Shown: in pieces, positions 62,767 to 64,000 of the stretch
Numbering within the stretch: the first letter of the stretch is position 1
How the letters are laid out: each line of letters starts with the position of its first letter
Assembly (NCBI RefSeq): GCF_030068605.1
Contig: NZ_JASJOU010000015.1
Span: 175,190 to 239,189, forward strand
DNA from: Xanthocytophaga agilis
GTDB lineage: Bacteria > Bacteroidota > Bacteroidia > Cytophagales > 172606-1
DNA: 64,000 nucleotides
Reading direction: 5' to 3'
Made by a program: the position numbers and the translations under genes
Notes under the pieces: model-generated
Database searches by the model: none
What the model was told of the DNA's origin: nothing
Seen by the model: only the letters and a program-made list of their open reading frames with translations

Positions 62767-63339
62767 TAGCTGTATTGTTGTGGCAACAGATAGCGTCTTT
62801 TTGATTTGGCTACAACAGCCCACCCCAATTCCACCAACCTCTAAAGTCTGGTCTACCAATGGTTTTCTTACTATAGTGGGATTATTTTTAGTTAGATAGA
62901 AAATAGGTGCTATTTTCTATCTGTGTTTAAATTCCTACTTCGGTATTTACATACCTTATCATAGAATAAAATTTATACCGTCGTTTATAGGAGAAGAGTC
63001 GTTTTTATATGGCCTGCACCTGATAAACTCACCTAAAACGCTACTATTTATCCAATAAAAAATAATAATATTAATAAGTTATTTGTTATTTCCAGGATAA
63101 TTATAATTTTTGCATTTTAATTGTCAACAATACACGTATATTCTATTTAAAGGAATTGGATACTTCGTAAAATGCAGCTCAACAAGCAACCTACTATGGA
63201 TAAAGGTAAAAAATGTCAAAACCCATTTTTTTACTGAAACAATATTCACTAAGAGACAAAAGGTAGTAATTCACTATACAGTATATTTTTTAGAATCTTT
63301 CATAGTCTAAGTTTATTTAATTCATACCCTTTTCTCCCC
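62767..63339. other. Intergenic region before the DUF1080 gene
   Basis: AT-rich, with no supported gene. The direct run from 63040 to 63320 contains long A/T stretches and no convincing promoter boxes that I can name. Confidence 0.3.
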
Positions 63340-64000
63340 ATGACACTTCAATCCGTTTCCCGTAGAAATTTTCTAAAACAGGCAGTACTATACACCGGAG
63401 TAGGCGCGATATCTCCATCCCTGCTTGCCGCGCCGAAATCTTTGTACCCATTTACCAGCTTTTCTAAAAAGATAAAAGAAGAAGATACAATACAAACATC
63501 TGCAGATACAGTAACACAACCAACCACTGTCACCAACGATTCTTTTAATCAGCTAACAGAACAGGAAACCAAAGAGGGATGGAAATTATTGTTTGACGGA
63601 AAAACAACCAATGGCTGGCGCGGAGCTTATATGACAACATTTCCCCAAAAAGGCTGGACAGTAAAAGACGGCGCACTCACTGTGGGAGCATCCAATGGAG
63701 CAGAATCCCAACATGGAGGGGACATTGTGACAAATGATGAGTATACCAATTTTGACCTTCGTTTTGAATTCAAACTGACAGACGGTGCCAATAGTGGTGT
63801 TAAATATTTTGTAGTAGAACAACAACCTAAACCCAAAGGGTCCGCCTTCGGACTTGAGTTTCAGGTATTAGATGACGATAAACATCCGGATGCTAAAAAA
63901 GGCCGAGATGGCAATCGTACAGTTGGTTCCTTGTATGATCTGATCACAGCCAAAGATAAAGCTGCAAAGCCTATAGGCGAGTGGAATGAAGGCCGTGTAC
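63340..64000 (+). CDS. Tat-exported DUF1080 (3-keto-disaccharide hydrolase-type) protein, partial at the right edge
   Basis: An ATG at 63340 opens [20 protein letters not shown], a twin-arginine signal (SRRNFLK), with export likely after LLAAP. From about residue 85 the DUF1080 domain starts: [20 protein letters not shown], then [14 protein letters not shown] and [20 protein letters not shown], then [20 protein letters not shown]. The fold is a concanavalin-like jelly roll used on oligosaccharides. The frame is open to the end of the window, so the C-terminus is missing. It lies downstream of the fucosidase, so a shared sugar theme is plausible. Confidence 0.85.
   Translation, partial: MTLQSVSRRNFLKQAVLYTGVGAISPSLLAAPKSLYPFTSFSKKIKEEDTIQTSADTVTQPTTVTNDSFNQLTEQETKEGWKLLFDGKTTNGWRGAYMTTFPQKGWTVKDGALTVGASNGAESQHGGDIVTNDEYTNFDLRFEFKLTDGANSGVKYFVVEQQPKPKGSAFGLEFQVLDDDKHPDAKKGRDGNRTVGSLYDLITAKDKAAKPIGEWNEGRV

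Noticed and set aside
1..64000. tRNA or rRNA genes
   Set aside because: No cloverleaf-forming or rRNA-like stretch was recognised by eye; a dedicated search could still find one.

Overview
The window reads as chromosome of a gliding-type Bacteroidota bacterium, most likely Cytophagales (inference). Supporting signs: candidate promoters of the Bacteroidota -7 type (TAnnTTTG), lipoproteins with Cys followed by charged residues, a C-terminal type IX secretion sorting domain on a xylanase, a membrane TPR protein with a C-terminal LuxR-type helix-turn-helix, weak Shine-Dalgarno sequences, and AT-rich intergenic DNA.

Layout. 1-580 holds the decayed end of an IS3-family element. 1.0-4.4 kb has a TPR/HTH regulator and a tandem pair of small secreted paralogs. 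4.4-31.4 kb is a long accessory island, almost all on the plus strand, built from SUKH-like, DUF1851-like, HEAT, TPR, LRR, BRCT-like, TerB-like, PQQ/WD-propeller and unknown domains. It resembles a poly-immunity locus of the polymorphic-toxin world, but no toxin gene is visible. 32.8-37.3 kb and 41.2-43.4 kb are two tandem arrays of LRR genes that share one N-terminal head and one C-terminal cap. Between them, on the minus strand, sits a xylan-degradation pair (GH10 xylanase with a CBM and sorting domain, and a GH62 arabinofuranosidase lipoprotein). 43.4-53.3 kb has an Imm5-like protein, another LRR protein, an AraC regulator, membrane proteins, an alpha/beta hydrolase, a CPBP protease, and a retropepsin-like protease. 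53.5-58.5 kb is a minus-strand ABC/adaptor/TolC export operon that is decaying: frameshifts, nonsense codons, and a deletion that joined an SDR gene to the TolC gene. 59.2-60.0 kb is a graveyard of VapC, HxlR and serine-recombinase fragments. 60.5-64.0 kb carries a GH29 alpha-L-fucosidase and the start of a Tat-exported DUF1080 protein.

Two patterns cut across the genes. First, six copies of a box resembling TTGTATATACTTTGTA stand 51-52 nt upstream of a possible -7 element, in front of six accessory genes or arrays, including both LRR arrays; this looks like a shared regulatory module. Second, many accessory proteins are mix-and-match products: one head domain joined to different repeat tails (TPR, HEAT or an unknown tail), one head joined to different numbers of LRRs, and BRCT-like tails on two different LRR-type proteins. 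Decay is also widespread: at least ten genes carry stops, frameshifts or deletions, and most nonsense codons are explainable as C-to-T or G-to-A changes.
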